A stretch of DNA of 64,000 nt from Cristatella mucedo (lineage: Eukaryota > Bryozoa > Phylactolaemata > Cristatellidae), in contig WPIO01000148.1 in NCBI GenBank assembly GCA_009760855.2, forward strand, positions 281,001-345,000, written 5' to 3'. The translations under genes were made by a program, and so were the position numbers. The notes under the pieces were generated by a model. It saw nothing but the letters and a program-made list of their open reading frames with translations, was not told where the DNA came from and did no database searches. This document shows, one piece after another, positions 36,531 through 49,786 of the stretch (position 1 is the first letter of the stretch; each line of letters starts with the position of its first letter).

Positions 36531-37959
36531 TTTTTAAGTTACGTCGCTGGAAAAATTTGACTTTACCCTGTACGTACAAGGGAGAAGGAACAGTAAACGA
36601 GACCGAACAATGATCCTAGAGGGTCAGCGGACACACCACAAGCTCAGTGTGGAAGACATCGTTAGTGATCACGAGATCTAGAGTATTTCCACCGACGTGA
36701 GCGGTATGATTAACGAGTTGGGGCCAAACCAATATTCTCCAGAAAGTCAAGAAATGAGCCAACCTGGCTATTGATAGGGTTGTCAACGTGAATATTAAAG
36801 TCTCCAGAAATCAGTAGCGGCCTGTCACACAAATATTTAACGAGGAACTCCGACAACTCCTCTATAAACAAGTTTAGACTGCCAGAAGGAGGTTGGTATA
36901 TCAAAACAGTGAGAGGCATTTTCTTAGAGGGAGACCTGATTGCAACTGATTCAAACGATAGCCCATGCGAAAAACTGCACATCTCATAGCCAAACTATTC
37001 ACGAACAAAAATTGCAACCCCGCCACCAACCTTGTCAGAACGCACGGACTGATAGAATGAGAACCCGGGTGTGGTGGTCTCAGACATGCAGCTACTGGAA
37101 CAAGGCGTCATCCAAGTTTCGGTTAGCAGAAATGCATCTAGCTTCTCCTAGATCACTTGATCGCGAATAAGTAACCCCTTGGTTTTTAGCTAGCGGACAT
37201 TAAGTAGGCGGAATTTAAGAGGTTATCCAACAACTGCGCGACGCCGATGAAGTAGCTTGTATTCAAGTCGGCGTGTAGCCGGCCCGGCAGACGCAGGCCC
37301 TTCGAATTTAAATTGGACCTTAGTAACGGGCCACCGGTCGACGTTTCACAACATGCTGAGGCACGGCAGGTGAGCAACTACTACCGCAACGAGTGCTATT
37401 CGGCGCTTTAGACTTACGGGTCGTGGTTTTGATAGCCGAGCTGTTGATAAAGCTAGCGCAGGTTGCAGGGAGGTTATCACCGACCAGCCGAACAAGGTCC
37501 GCCGGTAGGTATCGACTAGTGGCGACATCGCACCTTATGCTAAGCAGGTCCTGTTTAGTGTAGCATATCCGAGAACAGCTCATAAATAGTCACAGCAAAT
37601 ATAGCAGCGGAATACCGGAAGGTATCACGGAGAAATCAGGTAAAGGTCCACACCACGCTAGGAGTCGCCCGAGGCCGCTCTCTAGCGCGGGAAAAATGAT
37701 TCTCGATGTCTTCACCTTATGCAAAAGCTGGTCATCCGTCGGCCGTAACGAAGCTTGTCACGTGACGCACAGCCAACCTCAGCAGGAATATCTGGAGTGC
37801 CTGACTTCAGTTGGGGACTCGGTAGGTAATTATTTCGGGCTTCCCGAGCACGCACATGGTAGTTAGATCCGTACTGACTGATGCCTCCGTGGTGTCTACA
37901 ACTGCCAATAAATCACCGGCACCTCCATTATTTCAGACTCTTCTTGGAGAGTAGTTTCA

Positions 37960-38560
37960 ATGTAATGCAATGTAACTTATCTCCATCGTTAACTCCAAAA
38001 AAACCTCAAAGACTAAGTGAGTGTTACTCAGGAGTTTTTTTTAGCGAACCAAAGCCTGTTCTGTACGCACTCGGTAGGCAACAGACTTCATCTCGTGCCA
38101 AAAAGAGAAATTGGGAAGCAGAAGTTGAGTCAGGATGGCATAGCAGAGGCAGTGAAAAGCATGGAAGGAACAGCCCGGGAAGGCAAGAAAGGATCAGCGC
38201 CGAAATCGATAGTAGGAGAGTAGATGTTGAGTAAGAATTATGAAAGTAAGTTCTATAGTCTAGGTCCTGCAAAGCAATAGCTTCTATCGCTTACGGTCTT
38301 TGAGCAAGGCAATGGGACAGCTAATCTGCAGTCACGATACTGGATCCTAGAGCATGAGGAGGCGGACACTGATGCAGCAGCTCAGCTAGGTTTGAAGGAG
38401 CCAAGCCATCGCGGCTTGGCACAGCGTAAGAACTTTATTCTTTTATCCGTTGATCGGACAAGAGTCGTCGCAGCTCCTTTAGCAAAGGAGACGCGTGGCT
38501 GAACCGCTCTCTGGACTTTTTTCACCAAAGTTGCAGCCATTTCTACTACCAGCTGAAGAG
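37960..38560 (-). mobile_element. LINE-B 3' end fragment
   Basis: Diverged copy of the LINE-B 3' UTR and last part of the ORF, parallel to 33905-34500: the ...ACTCGGTAGGCAACAGACTT... segment, then the GTAGGAGAGTAGATGTTGAG and GCAAAGGAGACGCG blocks in the same order. Confidence 0.8.
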
Positions 38561-39515
38561 GTTTAATGGCTGTTTAGGTAGCTTAACAGGGCTGTTGCCG
38601 ACAGCAACGTACCATAACACCAGCGAAGAGCGAGAATACCATAAGATAACAAGTCCACATTGATAGCGTCGAGAAGTTTACTCGACAGCGACGGAGGTCG
38701 GACAGTCTCTCAGCTGTAGCCATGGCGTACAGCAATGGCGTCATGCGACTCCTCTCTCAGCGCCACTCAGCTGCCTGACCTTGACCCTCTGGAGCGCAAC
38801 TCCTGTCCGGCTCTAAGTGTCGAGCTCAACCGACTGACTATTAGATGACTTCGGTGTCTAAACCGCCCGAACATAGACTAACACATAACCTAGGCTAAGC
38901 CTTTAGAATTGGGGAACCGCAAATATGGCTTGGGCAGTCGAAATCTGGCAGATCTAACCGTTTCAGCATTCTGACGTTTCAGCGACGGTGCGCTGTTACC
39001 CAAACCGACGAATCTGCTGAATCGCCGGCACCATTGACACTACTGCGTCCAAATCGCTGGTCCTTGCGGTCTGCACAGCTGAAGAGACCACAGTATTGCG
39101 GAAAACATTGGCTGCTTTGCGGGGGGGGGGGGCTTAAGCGACGCCAAAGACTGGACCGGCGGCTGATAGGCTCTCTTCTAATGCAACCACCTGGGCAAGC
39201 GGCTAGCAAACTTGCAATCCTCGATGGAGAGCCGAAAGTCTACGGTAAAATGACGTCGGGCCGTTCGATATTATCACGTGACAAGATCCTAACTTGAGTC
39301 TGCAAAAAAGTGCGAACCTCCGGCGGTGCGGCGGCTGTCGGTCTCGGAGCCTATTACGTAGGATGGATTGACGGACCACCTGAATAGAAACCAATCTAGC
39401 TATACGATTCAGAGAATTCACCGTTCCGAGAATCTGTACTAATTTCTATTTTTGATTTCAATACGAAGACAAGGAATTTACCACTGTGGACGTGTAATGC
39501 TACTAAAAATAGAAG
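38561..39515. other. No recognised feature
   Basis: Unique-looking sequence with a short G-run at 39120-39132. No gene or repeat could be supported. Confidence 0.5.
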
Positions 39516-39516
39516 C

Positions 39517-39642
39517 ACAATTCATCTGTATAGCGCCCCCAGAGAACTTAATCTCAATTCAAGCGCTTCAGACGCCACAGGGCTCGAGCCCACGACCTCG
39601 ACCTTGGTCGGAGCGAGCACATTAACCACTGGACCAAATGCC
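39517..39642 (-). mobile_element. SINE-A
   Basis: Minus-strand head ATTTGGTCCAGTGGTTAATG, B-box-like GGGCTCGAGCCCTGTGG, tail GCGCTTGAATTGAGATTAAG, ending GATGAATT. Confidence 0.82.
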
Positions 39643-40269
39643 AAGATTTATTTCTTTAGACTATGTGGCAGATGTTTAATTGATTAATACTTCTTTATTA
39701 CTTCTATCTTACTTCATTACTTCTATCCGGTACCGTTACTTGCGGTTCGCCTATGTTGTGGTTGAATCTGGTCTACGATCCACCTATGCATTCACGCCAC
39801 CACGCGTCAAAGTGCCACTGCCATTCAGGCCTTCCTCCAGCCCGGCCGAAGCTACCACAAATCACACGTATACGCTCGCCACGCGCACCGGCTTGCTCTC
39901 TGTTTGAGCCCTGAGCTACTTGCTACCTGTCTATGTAGCCACTTCTACGAGGCATGCGTCATGCTACGCCAATCAATTCGCCCACTGATCAAACGGCGAC
40001 TGAGCTAGGTGCGTGCCTGCGTAAAACCGGCGCCATCGGGTGCAGTCGGGTCGGCACAAAATTAGGATGCCGAGAGGAGGGCGATGAGAGCGGCTGGGGA
40101 GCGCTGGCCAGGGGCGCTGGCGCTGCCCCGAGAAAATAGTAGCCGGAGCCGTTTCTCCCGTGTTAATCGTGCAGCGGTCGGGCTTGTCAATGAAACTGCC
40201 TCGGGATCCAGGCGATTCTGTCCTAGAGTCCAGTTGGATCAGAAAAGAGGCGACGGCGTTTGCAATTCA

Positions 40270-40350
40270 GCAATTTTGAGGAGGAGGACGACGGGGGGAA
40301 GTAGGACGACGGGGGGAGTAGGACGACGGGGGAGGGGGAAGTAGGACGGC
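40270..40350. repeat. Purine-rich short tandem repeat (GGAAGTAGGACGACGG)
   Basis: Three to four imperfect units of about 16-20 bases at 40285-40350. Confidence 0.75.
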
Positions 40351-40775
40351 TTTTCGTGCTAGTCAAGAACCCGGAGCATCAGGTGCGATCATGTTGGAGC
40401 AGGTGCGCAAAAGATACAGCCTGAGCTCGAAGCAGGTGAGTGGTAGATGAGCGAAAGATGTGGAGCGTGTTGTTTCGCATGTGCATTCTGACTCGGTACG
40501 AGCTAGTGCAAGCCATCGTTTTTCATCAGAGAGACGTCCAGAACAAGGCAAAAATAATACTTGAGACTTTGGATAAAAAGCATGCCTGTGGTGCTTCGGG
40601 TGGAATAATTATTCGGGAAACTCGAAGAAAGCCAGAATTTTTCTTATATGCATAGGTACTTCACAGCTATGTGGCAGGTATGACCAGGTATTTGCCAGGA
40701 ATGCAGGTATGTGCCAGGAATGCAGGTATGAGCAGGTATGAACAGCGATGGCACAATAAGTAAGGCTGTTGCTTA

Positions 40776-41040
40776 TAATAATAATAATAATAATAATAAT
40801 GCAGTTGATAAAGCGCCCTCAGAGAACTCAATCTCTTTCTAGGCGCTTCACATTTGCTGCAAAGGGAAGCGCCAGTGAGAGTCAGTGAGCCAATGAGTCA
40901 GTCAATGCACGAAATTCAGTGCTGAAGGTGTCAAATAAGTAATCAAAGTGAATGTTGAAATCACCCATAATGAGGAAGGATCTATTTTTTGCACACAGAA
41001 TCGAAATGAGATCGGAGAAATCTGAGATAAAGCTTATCAA
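40776..41040 (-). mobile_element. Internally deleted LINE: endonuclease fragment joined to the LINE-A tail
   Basis: On the minus strand, an endonuclease block (FLIMGDFNIHFDYLFDTFST and following ALTDSLAH) at about 41010-40885 runs directly into the LINE-A 3' UTR (GCAGCAAATGTGAAGCGCCT, then AGAAAGAGATTGAG) and (ATT)n at 40776-40800. The whole RT region is missing. Confidence 0.7.
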
Positions 41041-41168
41041 GACCTCGGTCCCACATCGTGGGTTCGAATCCTGCTGTGGGCGATCCTTTATTGCCATAGC
41101 AAGCGGTGGTGATAGCCGTAAAGGCTCTTCTGTCGCTATACAAGAGAGGCTCTTAAATCAGCTAGTAT
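41040..41168 (+). mobile_element. SINE-B, 5'-shortened
   Basis: GTGGGTTCGAATCCTGCTGT (B box exact), body AGCAAGCGGTGGTGATAGCC, end AGAGGCTCTTAAATCAGCTA. It abuts the deleted LINE in the opposite orientation. Confidence 0.8.
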
Positions 41169-41567
41169 TTTTTTATTCTGCACCTAAATTGAAGTGGTTA
41201 ATTTTGTCATCGGTGTCATGCAACTTCAGGAAATGGCCAGCGAGACACATGGAACCATCTTAAATTAAGTACACATTTTGAAATTTTAGCTATTCATGCA
41301 GTTCATATTTCTGTCAAATAGAACTTGATTCCAATCTGAGTTCCTTGTTAAGTATTGCAAGACTTGTTTCAACCCGCTCGTGTGTAGGGCACCATGCGTG
41401 CGACCCACTCTCATTCGTGTGTTAACATCTACTTTCATTCGAGGAACATTGGAACATGCAGAGCCTGTTTCGATATGAATACGACAGGAAAACTAGCTCA
41501 TTTGTTTACGACACCACATCCAAGTTACTTAAGTTACTGCAAGTCCCTTTATTCATTACTCGCCGAT

Positions 41568-41700
41568 CTGGTTTGGTCCGGTGGTTAAGGTGCTCGGGGC
41601 GACCAAGGTTTGGCAGAGGTCGTGGGCTCGAGCCCCGAGGCATTTGTAAAGCGCCTGGATAGAGATTAAGTTCTCTTAGGGCGCTATAAAAATGAATTGG
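41568..41700 (+). mobile_element. SINE-A
   Basis: Head TGGTTTGGTCCGGTGGTTAA, B-box-like GTGGGCTCGAGCCCCGAGG, tail GTAAAGCGCCTGGATAGAGA then TTAAGTTCTCTTAGGGCGCT, ending AAATGAATT. Confidence 0.87.
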
Positions 41701-41883
41701 ATTTTACTTTTTACTCCAGGACTGTGTCTTTAATAGTGTGCAACGGGGTTTTCACAATTCAGCAGCTCGCCTATTCTGTCGTCGATGGCGTAGCTGTGTC
41801 ATATCGCAGCACAAATCTTCACTTCTGTCTGAGCTCCTCCGCTGACCCCTCCTCCCTAGACTATCGAATCGACCTTAAGATTC

Positions 41884-41960
41884 TCTCTCTCTCTCTCCCC
41901 TCTCTCCGTCTCTCTCTAACGATTGATAAATCTGTCCATCTCTCTCTCTCTCTCCCTCTC

Positions 41961-42009
<49 letters not shown>

Positions 42010-42085
42010 ATATCTATATCTCTCTCTGACTATATATCTATATCTCTCTATCTATCTGTCTATCTATTTATCTCCCTCCCTCTCT
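41884..42085. repeat. (TC)n / (TATC)n compound microsatellite
   Basis: CT-rich runs flank eleven or more TATC units at about 41961-42008. Confidence 0.92.
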
Positions 42086-42464
42086 TTGTCTCTCTGTATC
42101 TTTTTGGTTTACATGTCGCCTCACTCGCTTGCACCAGCCGGCCTGCCCTTGACCTCTTGTTTCCTGGCTACCTGTCCGTCTTGCCGTCCTTCGCACTAAA
42201 CTGAAATCTTTAGCCTATTGAGCCTTCAGTTTGTAGTCAGCGCCGAAAGTCCAGAACTCGCATCTAGCTTACGGCACCACCTACACTGACCTTGGCCTAT
42301 TTAAGTCTTAGAACTTAATTCGTATCTTTTTCTCGGAGAGATTCCTTCGCGACAGCAAAACGTGTCTTTCAATTGTGTTATGTGTGTCTCATAGAAACAG
42401 GGGTCCCGTGGACACGTGGAACTGAGTACCACCTCCTCAGCATATGGCCTTTTATTTGTGCCTC

Positions 42465-42815
42465 AAATGTAATGTATCTCCGTCAGTAACTCCACAAAGT
42501 CATAAAGACCATGTGGGTGTTACGCAGGAGAGCTTTGTATAGCGCACTCACAGCCTAAGCGGCTTTCGGTACGCATTCGGTAGCCAACAGACTTTGTCTC
42601 ACGCCACAAAGAGAAAGTGGGAAGCATAGCAGAGTTAGGAGAGCAGTTGAGGTAGTGAGTAGCATAGAAGTAGCAGTTCAGGACCGCTGAAAAAGATGTG
42701 TCATAGTCGGCAGTTGGAGAGTAGATGTCGTTGCGTAAGAATTGTGGAAGCGAGTTCTACAGTCTAGGACCTGCAGAGCTAAAGCTTCTGTCACCAACTG
42801 TCTTTAAGCGAAACT
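42465..42815 (-). mobile_element. LINE-B 3' end fragment
   Basis: Closely parallels 33910-34240: the 3' UTR segment at 42475-42590, then the AGGACCGCTGAAAAAGATGT and CGTTGCGTAAGAATTGTGGA blocks of the antisense ORF. Confidence 0.88.
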
Positions 42816-45235
42816 AAATGGAACTCGTTTTATCATCGAGCCTTCAGGTCAAAGGTCTCGAAAGTCTGGAACTCACCTCCACCGACGGTCACTGCCTAAT
42901 ATGATTTATGACCCAGCTTCAGTTACAGTAAGACTCAGCCAAAGATTCGTGATTCATCCGTTTCGATCAGCTTTCCTTCACCCCTGCGAACTTGTCTTTG
43001 CTGTTCCTGCGTGCTTTGGGTGCACACCTGAGCACGATTCAGTGCATATTACTGGCCAGAGATCATACCAACCGGTGGCCCTGAATAGCTTCTTGTTTGC
43101 TTTAGATGCTGGCCTAAGCACTGTACTTGTTTGCTTCTGAGTGCTTGGTACTGTACACGTCACCAATCCTTGGATATTGATTGTCTTGCAGTTGTAAAGC
43201 ACTTCAATGGGGAGAAAGTTTTCTCAGGGAGCTATACGAACAACCTATTACGATTTTTAATATGAGCATTGATAGTAGCAATAATATAATTATTATTATA
43301 GCTTCTTCTTTAAAGTTCGCCTGTCCTCTTAGGCTTTATTGATTTATCTTATGTTGCTCGAGCTGAATAGCGGTGTAGACAGACCTCTCAGGTGCTAGTC
43401 CAATTGGTTCAGCCATGCACAAGTCTGATTTGTTCTGCCATGCACAAGTAACCGCAGAAATCTCTCTCCTGCGAAGTGCATCTCTGTTTGAGCCTGGGCT
43501 CGGACCTCCTTGCCAGGTGACCTTGACCTGACTAATCTGGGACTCGGCGGATCGAGAAAATGGCTTTCTTGGAGCAGCTGTTAAACAGGATCCGTTCTGG
43601 TTCAGGATAGTTATTTATTAAACTACTATCGCCGCATCTGACTTAAGGCATTCATTGTGAACAGTTCCTGCATCTCGTTTCCTCTCGTTTCCTCTCGTGA
43701 ACTCTCGTTTCCTCTCGGCGCTCCTCCGTGGAGCTGGCGGTCGGCGCTCCTCGTCGGGGTGAAACGGTCGGGGTATGCGTGACTGTACGGCTTATCCCAA
43801 TCAGGGCTGCCATTAAACTACCGTTCCCCTCGCTGCACGGAGCTTGCCCAAGCTCTTTGCCCCAGCTGGGCTTGATCTCATTAAGCTGATCGCTCTTTGA
43901 TCACCACGTGTGTTTATGCAATTGTTGCGACCCTCTAAATGGCTGCGGTATTGTCGGCCTAATCCCTTAACAATCAGCAGCAGGTACAGCAGACGCGTGC
44001 ATTGATATGCTTGCTTTTAATCGTGGCCAATACTGGGACTGAGAACAGAGCAGTGCGGACTAATGAGCAGCAGAGCATTCGGAAGCAGTCGGCCCACTTC
44101 CACGCCGATCTCGCCGCCGGCGGATACACTGCTGTGAACGCTGGGGCTGGTCAGAAAGCGGACAAAGTCAGCCGGAGCTCAAAGCTTCAGAGCAGTCAAG
44201 TGCGATCTAGTATGCCGGTGGCGGCGGCGGGAGGATTTCGATAACTGGCATTAAGCCATTGGTAAGCCAGCAGCAGCGCATTCCGCTAGCTTCCGGCGGG
44301 GCGAGATCGACACTCGTCCCGCGCTTGTCAATGGCCGACAGCATCTGCTGGCTCAGTAAAGATCGAGTCCTATCTGTCAAAGTTCGCCCTCAAGCATCAG
44401 GATAGGCAGCCAAAGTTGATACTCAGCAGTCCCTGGAGCCAAGGTCACGGTGGTTACTCGCCAAAACGCTGCGTGCCATGTTTAGTCGTGCAAGCGTTAG
44501 CAGGATTCTCTTCATGGGGCGGTCTTTCGACGGCGGCCATTTATTAGATGCCGAGACCAGCGTGCTGTAACCTGAGTCTGGTCATCTTTGCGAACCTCCA
44601 ATACCAACTGCGAGCATTCGCAAGCAGCGTACAGCAGTAAATAGATAATTTTTATAATAATAATAATAATAATAACCATCATAATAGGGAATTCAATTGA
44701 TTTCTTTCGTCTTCTTTCTCTCCGTCGAAGCCAAGTTCTTACATTAACTCTCTCATTTTCTTCCTCTACTTCACAGGAAAGCTCTTATATACATTCAATT
44801 CTATTCAATTCACCGTCAAGCGTAATAGCTAATAGTTGGTCTACTCGCAAACGCAGAAATAAGCTTCATTAAATTGAAGTCCGAATGTGGTCTGCGTGGG
44901 AACTTAGGTTGCAAAAACTCAGTGCGCCTGACGCTGAGCCAAACCTGGCTCCACTCTCGATTATGTCATCTCCACTGACTCACCTCGTTCATACACAATA
45001 CGGTGGATTTTTTTAGGCCATTAAGACGCTAAAATTCAGAAACAGCAAGTTGCATGCAAGCGGATTAACTGCTCTAGGCCGTATCAGCTTTTTCAAGCGA
45101 GTCCCCACTACGGCGAACATAGTTGGTCAATTTATTGCCGCACCACCTGAATGGTGGCGAGCAGCTCCCCTGGGGGGGGGCAAGATTACGATCGTTGTGA
45201 TTAATATTATTGCCACGCATTGACGATACACTGTA
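42816..45235. other. No gene recognised
   Basis: Contains a decayed LINE-type 3' tail at about 43060-43310 (GTAAAGCACTTCAATGGGGA then GTTTTCTCAGGGAGCTATAC), a (CCTCTCGTTT)n-like short repeat at 43677-43720 and an ATA/ATT tract near 44655-44690. The rest is unassigned. Confidence 0.5.
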
Positions 45236-45345
45236 ATAATAATAATAATATTGCACTTGATAAAGCGCCCTCAGAGAACTTAATCTCTTTCTAGGCGCTT
45301 TACATTTGCTGCAAAGTGATACGCAATAGAATAGTAAGTAAAATG
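45236..45345 (-). mobile_element. LINE-A tail only (extreme 5' truncation)
   Basis: (ATT)n at 45236-45252 followed on the minus strand by the conserved tail (GCAGCAAATGTAAAGCGCCT then AGAAAGAGATTAAG). About 100 bases are present. Confidence 0.85.
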
Positions 45346-46870
<1,525 letters not shown>

Positions 46871-46944
46871 CATTCTGTCTCTCTCTCTGTACCTCTACCT
46901 CTCCCTACCTCTCTATCTACGTCTCTCTGTCGCTGTCTCTGGTT

Positions 46945-47330
46945 TCATCGTCATTTAGTTTCAACAAACTTCCGACATCCGGGGTCGAATGTCAGCAAGG
47001 CAAGCATTTGGTTTCTCAGTTGCTGCAGCAGATTCCGGCGGTTTGAATGAGAAAAAAGGCTGAGTATCGTCAGCATAGAAGTGATATCCTATTCCATGGG
47101 CCTTAATCACTTTTCCCAGAGGTTGAGTATAAATGGAGAACGGCAAGGGACCGAGGGCGGACCCTTGAGGGACTACACAGGTGACTCGACTCGTGTGTAA
47201 GACCTGACCACCTCACGACGTAGATTAAACACGGTCAGATTTAAACCACGATTGTGCTATCGTCTGCTAGACAGATTTTTGTTCTCAATCGTTCAAGTAG
47301 AAAATCGTGATCGATGGTGTCGACATAAAT
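46945..47330 (-). mobile_element. LINE-B reverse transcriptase fragment
   Basis: Minus strand: [20 protein letters not shown] followed by ADDTQ (intact YADD catalytic box), then [13 protein letters not shown]. It aligns with 34995-35380 of the long LINE-B copy. Confidence 0.85.
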
Positions 47331-47954
47331 GCTTGAGGACACCACTAAACTTACAGAAATCAACTGGAAGGACATTCCCCGTTGCACTTCTCGGCAGTAA
47401 GCAGCGGTTTTGGGGTCATCGCCTCCCGCCATCCAGCAACCGGGTTCGTGAGCTTTCGGCACCGGCGCACATAGTCCGCTAAATCGGTGGTCTCTGCGCC
47501 GTTCTCGTAGGCAGTTGGGCCTGTCATACTCGAAGCGCCGCCGCCGGCTGCGGCCTTAGTCGAAGACGCTGCGCACTTTTGATGCAGCCGCTTTTCGCGG
47601 CTCGCGCGGCCGTCCGCGCGAGCGCTGAGTGCCAGTGAGCGCAGCGCTCTCGAATCGGGCGCTCGTGACTTTTATGAGCTTCATTCGTGCCTAGGCTATG
47701 TAACTCACATGTGCATGCCAATCATTACGCATGCTCGGAATTTTCTGAAACCTCGCTCAACCATAGGTAGGTGCCTTTAGTCGATTATGTCTAAATCGCA
47801 GCTGACGGTGCGTGCGGTACGGGTATCGGCGGGACAGCGAATAGCACAGCAAGGGGCTGCATTTACAAATGACTAGTGGAATGAATGTAAGAAAAACCTG
47901 ACTCGGCCGACGGATGCACCGCTCACGTTCTGTAGTCCTACTGTTCCGACACGC

Positions 47955-48140
47955 GCCGCCGTCGTTGCGGCGAACGAGCGACTCGCGTCCAATCCACCGC
48001 ACCGCAAGGTGGCGCTGTTGCGGCTAACTAGCGACTCGTCACTCGTGTCTTATCCACCGCGCCGCAAGGTGGTGCTGTTGCGACGAACGAGTGACTCGTG
48101 TCCCATCCACCGCGTCGCAAGGTGGCGCTGTTGTAGCACT
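47955..48140. repeat. Minisatellite, three units of about 55-65 bp
   Basis: Each unit holds CGACTCG, then TCCACCGC.CCGCAAGGTGG and GCTGTTG. The CCACC...GGTGG pair could form a small stem in each unit. Confidence 0.88.
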
Positions 48141-48428
48141 TCCCAAGTTACAGAGCAACTCATTTTTATCCATATTTAGCCAACCGGAATCAGCTACTTC
48201 CTAAGAGGTAGCTGGGCTCTTGCTCTATTATGCACATATATTCTTCTTCTGGTCATGTGCAAGTTTCCTCAAATGATTTTGCCAAAATGAAAGCAATAAA
48301 ACTGGGCTGCCCGTGGCAGTCACCTCATAGCACCAGCCCTCTGTATGTCACGTGACCATCTCTCTAAAAGTATAGCTTCTCTATGGGCATAGGCAATCAT
48401 CCGACGGAGAGTTTTCTTAAAAGAAAAA

Positions 48429-48563
48429 TATAATTCATTTGTATTGCGCCCGAAGAGAACTCAATCTCTATTCAAGCGCTTAACATATACCACAGGGTTC
48501 GAGTCCACGAACACGGCCACTAAATACATTCACTTTGATCTTGGTTCGAGGCGAGCACCTTAC
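48429..48563 (-). mobile_element. SINE-A
   Basis: Tail GCGCTTGAATAGAGATTGAG and ends AAATGAATT on the minus strand. The B-box region reads GTGGACTCGAACCCTGTGG, the closest to a tRNA B box among the copies. Confidence 0.82.
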
Positions 48564-48711
48564 AGAGAGGTACGGCCGTTGTATCTAAATCGAGATAGTG
48601 CCGCCCAGAATCCACGATTTAGACGCCATCTACACAGAGACGGGAACTTCATTCCTTACAGCCTGAAGCTACGACCCGAAGGTCAAGCAAGCTACGCCCC
48701 CAAGGTTACCC

Positions 48712-48987
48712 GTGCGACCGGCTTACGTAGGCCCGCGTACGAGCATGTTCAGGCTCCTCGAGGAGAAGCGGCCGGAAGCTGCAGCTGCAGAGGCGCCGCT
48801 ACCGCCGAGACTGGGCTCTGTAATCCATCTAAAGAACAGTCCTCGTCAATTTCGGGAGGAGACCTTGGGACGGTCGGCTCGGAAGTCACGTGGCTCGAAA
48901 CCCATGGCTGTAGTAAGAAATGCACTTCCCGATTCAAAGAGCCTGGGGTTTCTTGCCGAAGGCGCACCGCTGGGTAGGTCTCTTTAG
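48712..48987 (+). other. Unassigned open reading frame
   Basis: A 91-codon frame (MRPAYVGPRTSMFRLLEEKR...) with balanced composition, in a repeat-rich area. The frame is open a little upstream of its ATG. I recognise no domain. It could be an exon, a decayed transposon gene or chance. Confidence 0.15.
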
Positions 48988-49335
48988 AGGCCGTCTAGAA
49001 ATAGTTATCTATAAGAAATACTAGGAATAAACTGGGCTCCATAAAGAGTAGTGAGAGCCTCTCTCTGAAAGCTGGCTCGTGCTGGAACGTGCACAGCGAA
49101 TGCGAACTGCCGCTCTAGCAGACTTCCCAGCCCAAGAAAAGATTTCGGATACTGCGGAAAAGCAATCAAGAACATCACGTTCTGAACCGTTCGCCACAGA
49201 AGGTCTGTCAACCGATAAAATTGTAGCGCTCTATTTTTATTATTACCACGTGATAACGCCCTCTCATCATTCGACGTTGAAGCTGCACTTTAAATGCAGG
49301 TATCAGCTTCCGGCGAGCGGCCACTTTATTATGCA

Positions 49336-49446
49336 TAGTTAAGGTGCTCGCCCCAACTAAGGTCCTGGGCTCGAGCCACGTGGTATATGTGAAGCGCCTG
49401 AAATAGAGATTCAGTTCCCTTGTGGCGCTATACAAATGAATTTAAT
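49336..49446 (+). mobile_element. SINE-A, head-truncated
   Basis: AGTTAAGGTGCTCGCCCCAA, then GTCCTGGGCTCGAGCCACGT and tail GAAGCGCCTGAAATAGAGAT, ending AAATGAATTT. Confidence 0.78.
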
Positions 49447-49786
49447 TTTTTTATTTTTGTATAGGACTGTTGATCGATTGGAAGCTGGAAAAACAAATAA
49501 ATACTAGATCTGCTCATGAAAATCTGTAAATGAAAAATGTAGATCTGCTCATGACAACGCATTGGCGCACCGAGGGTGTGCGATCGATTCGTGCTGAGGT
49601 ACTCAACGATTGCTTTGTGCACACGGAGCTCCGTCCCCTGAAGGCTGGAGAAAGAGTTTCATCTGGGATTGACGAGCAAGTGATTAGTGAAATTTCAGAG
49701 ACCATATCGCCATAGCAACTTAACGGATCCTGTTACCAGTGACGATTTTGTAATCCTTAGTCAGAAGCTGCTATGGTGCACCAGGA

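Larger units (their letters stand above)
33905..37610 (-). mobile_element. LINE-B (CR1/L2-like non-LTR retrotransposon), long but decayed copy
   Basis: Read on the minus strand: a possible ORF1-like remnant (about 37610-37330), then endonuclease at 37215-36710. The endonuclease includes LLTETW, GGGVAIFV and LISGDFNIHVDNP, a GDFN-type endonuclease block. A linker (36278-36054) and reverse transcriptase (35922-35005) follow. The RT includes [28 protein letters not shown] and the catalytic FYGDDTQLYL. The C-terminal segment (34560-33981) contains SRLDYCLSPLAG, ELRWLPVDQRI and ASHGLAPPYLAELL. The 3' UTR ends near 33905. Several stops and frameshifts and two SINE insertions break it. The usual YADD box reads YGDD here. 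Confidence 0.85.
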
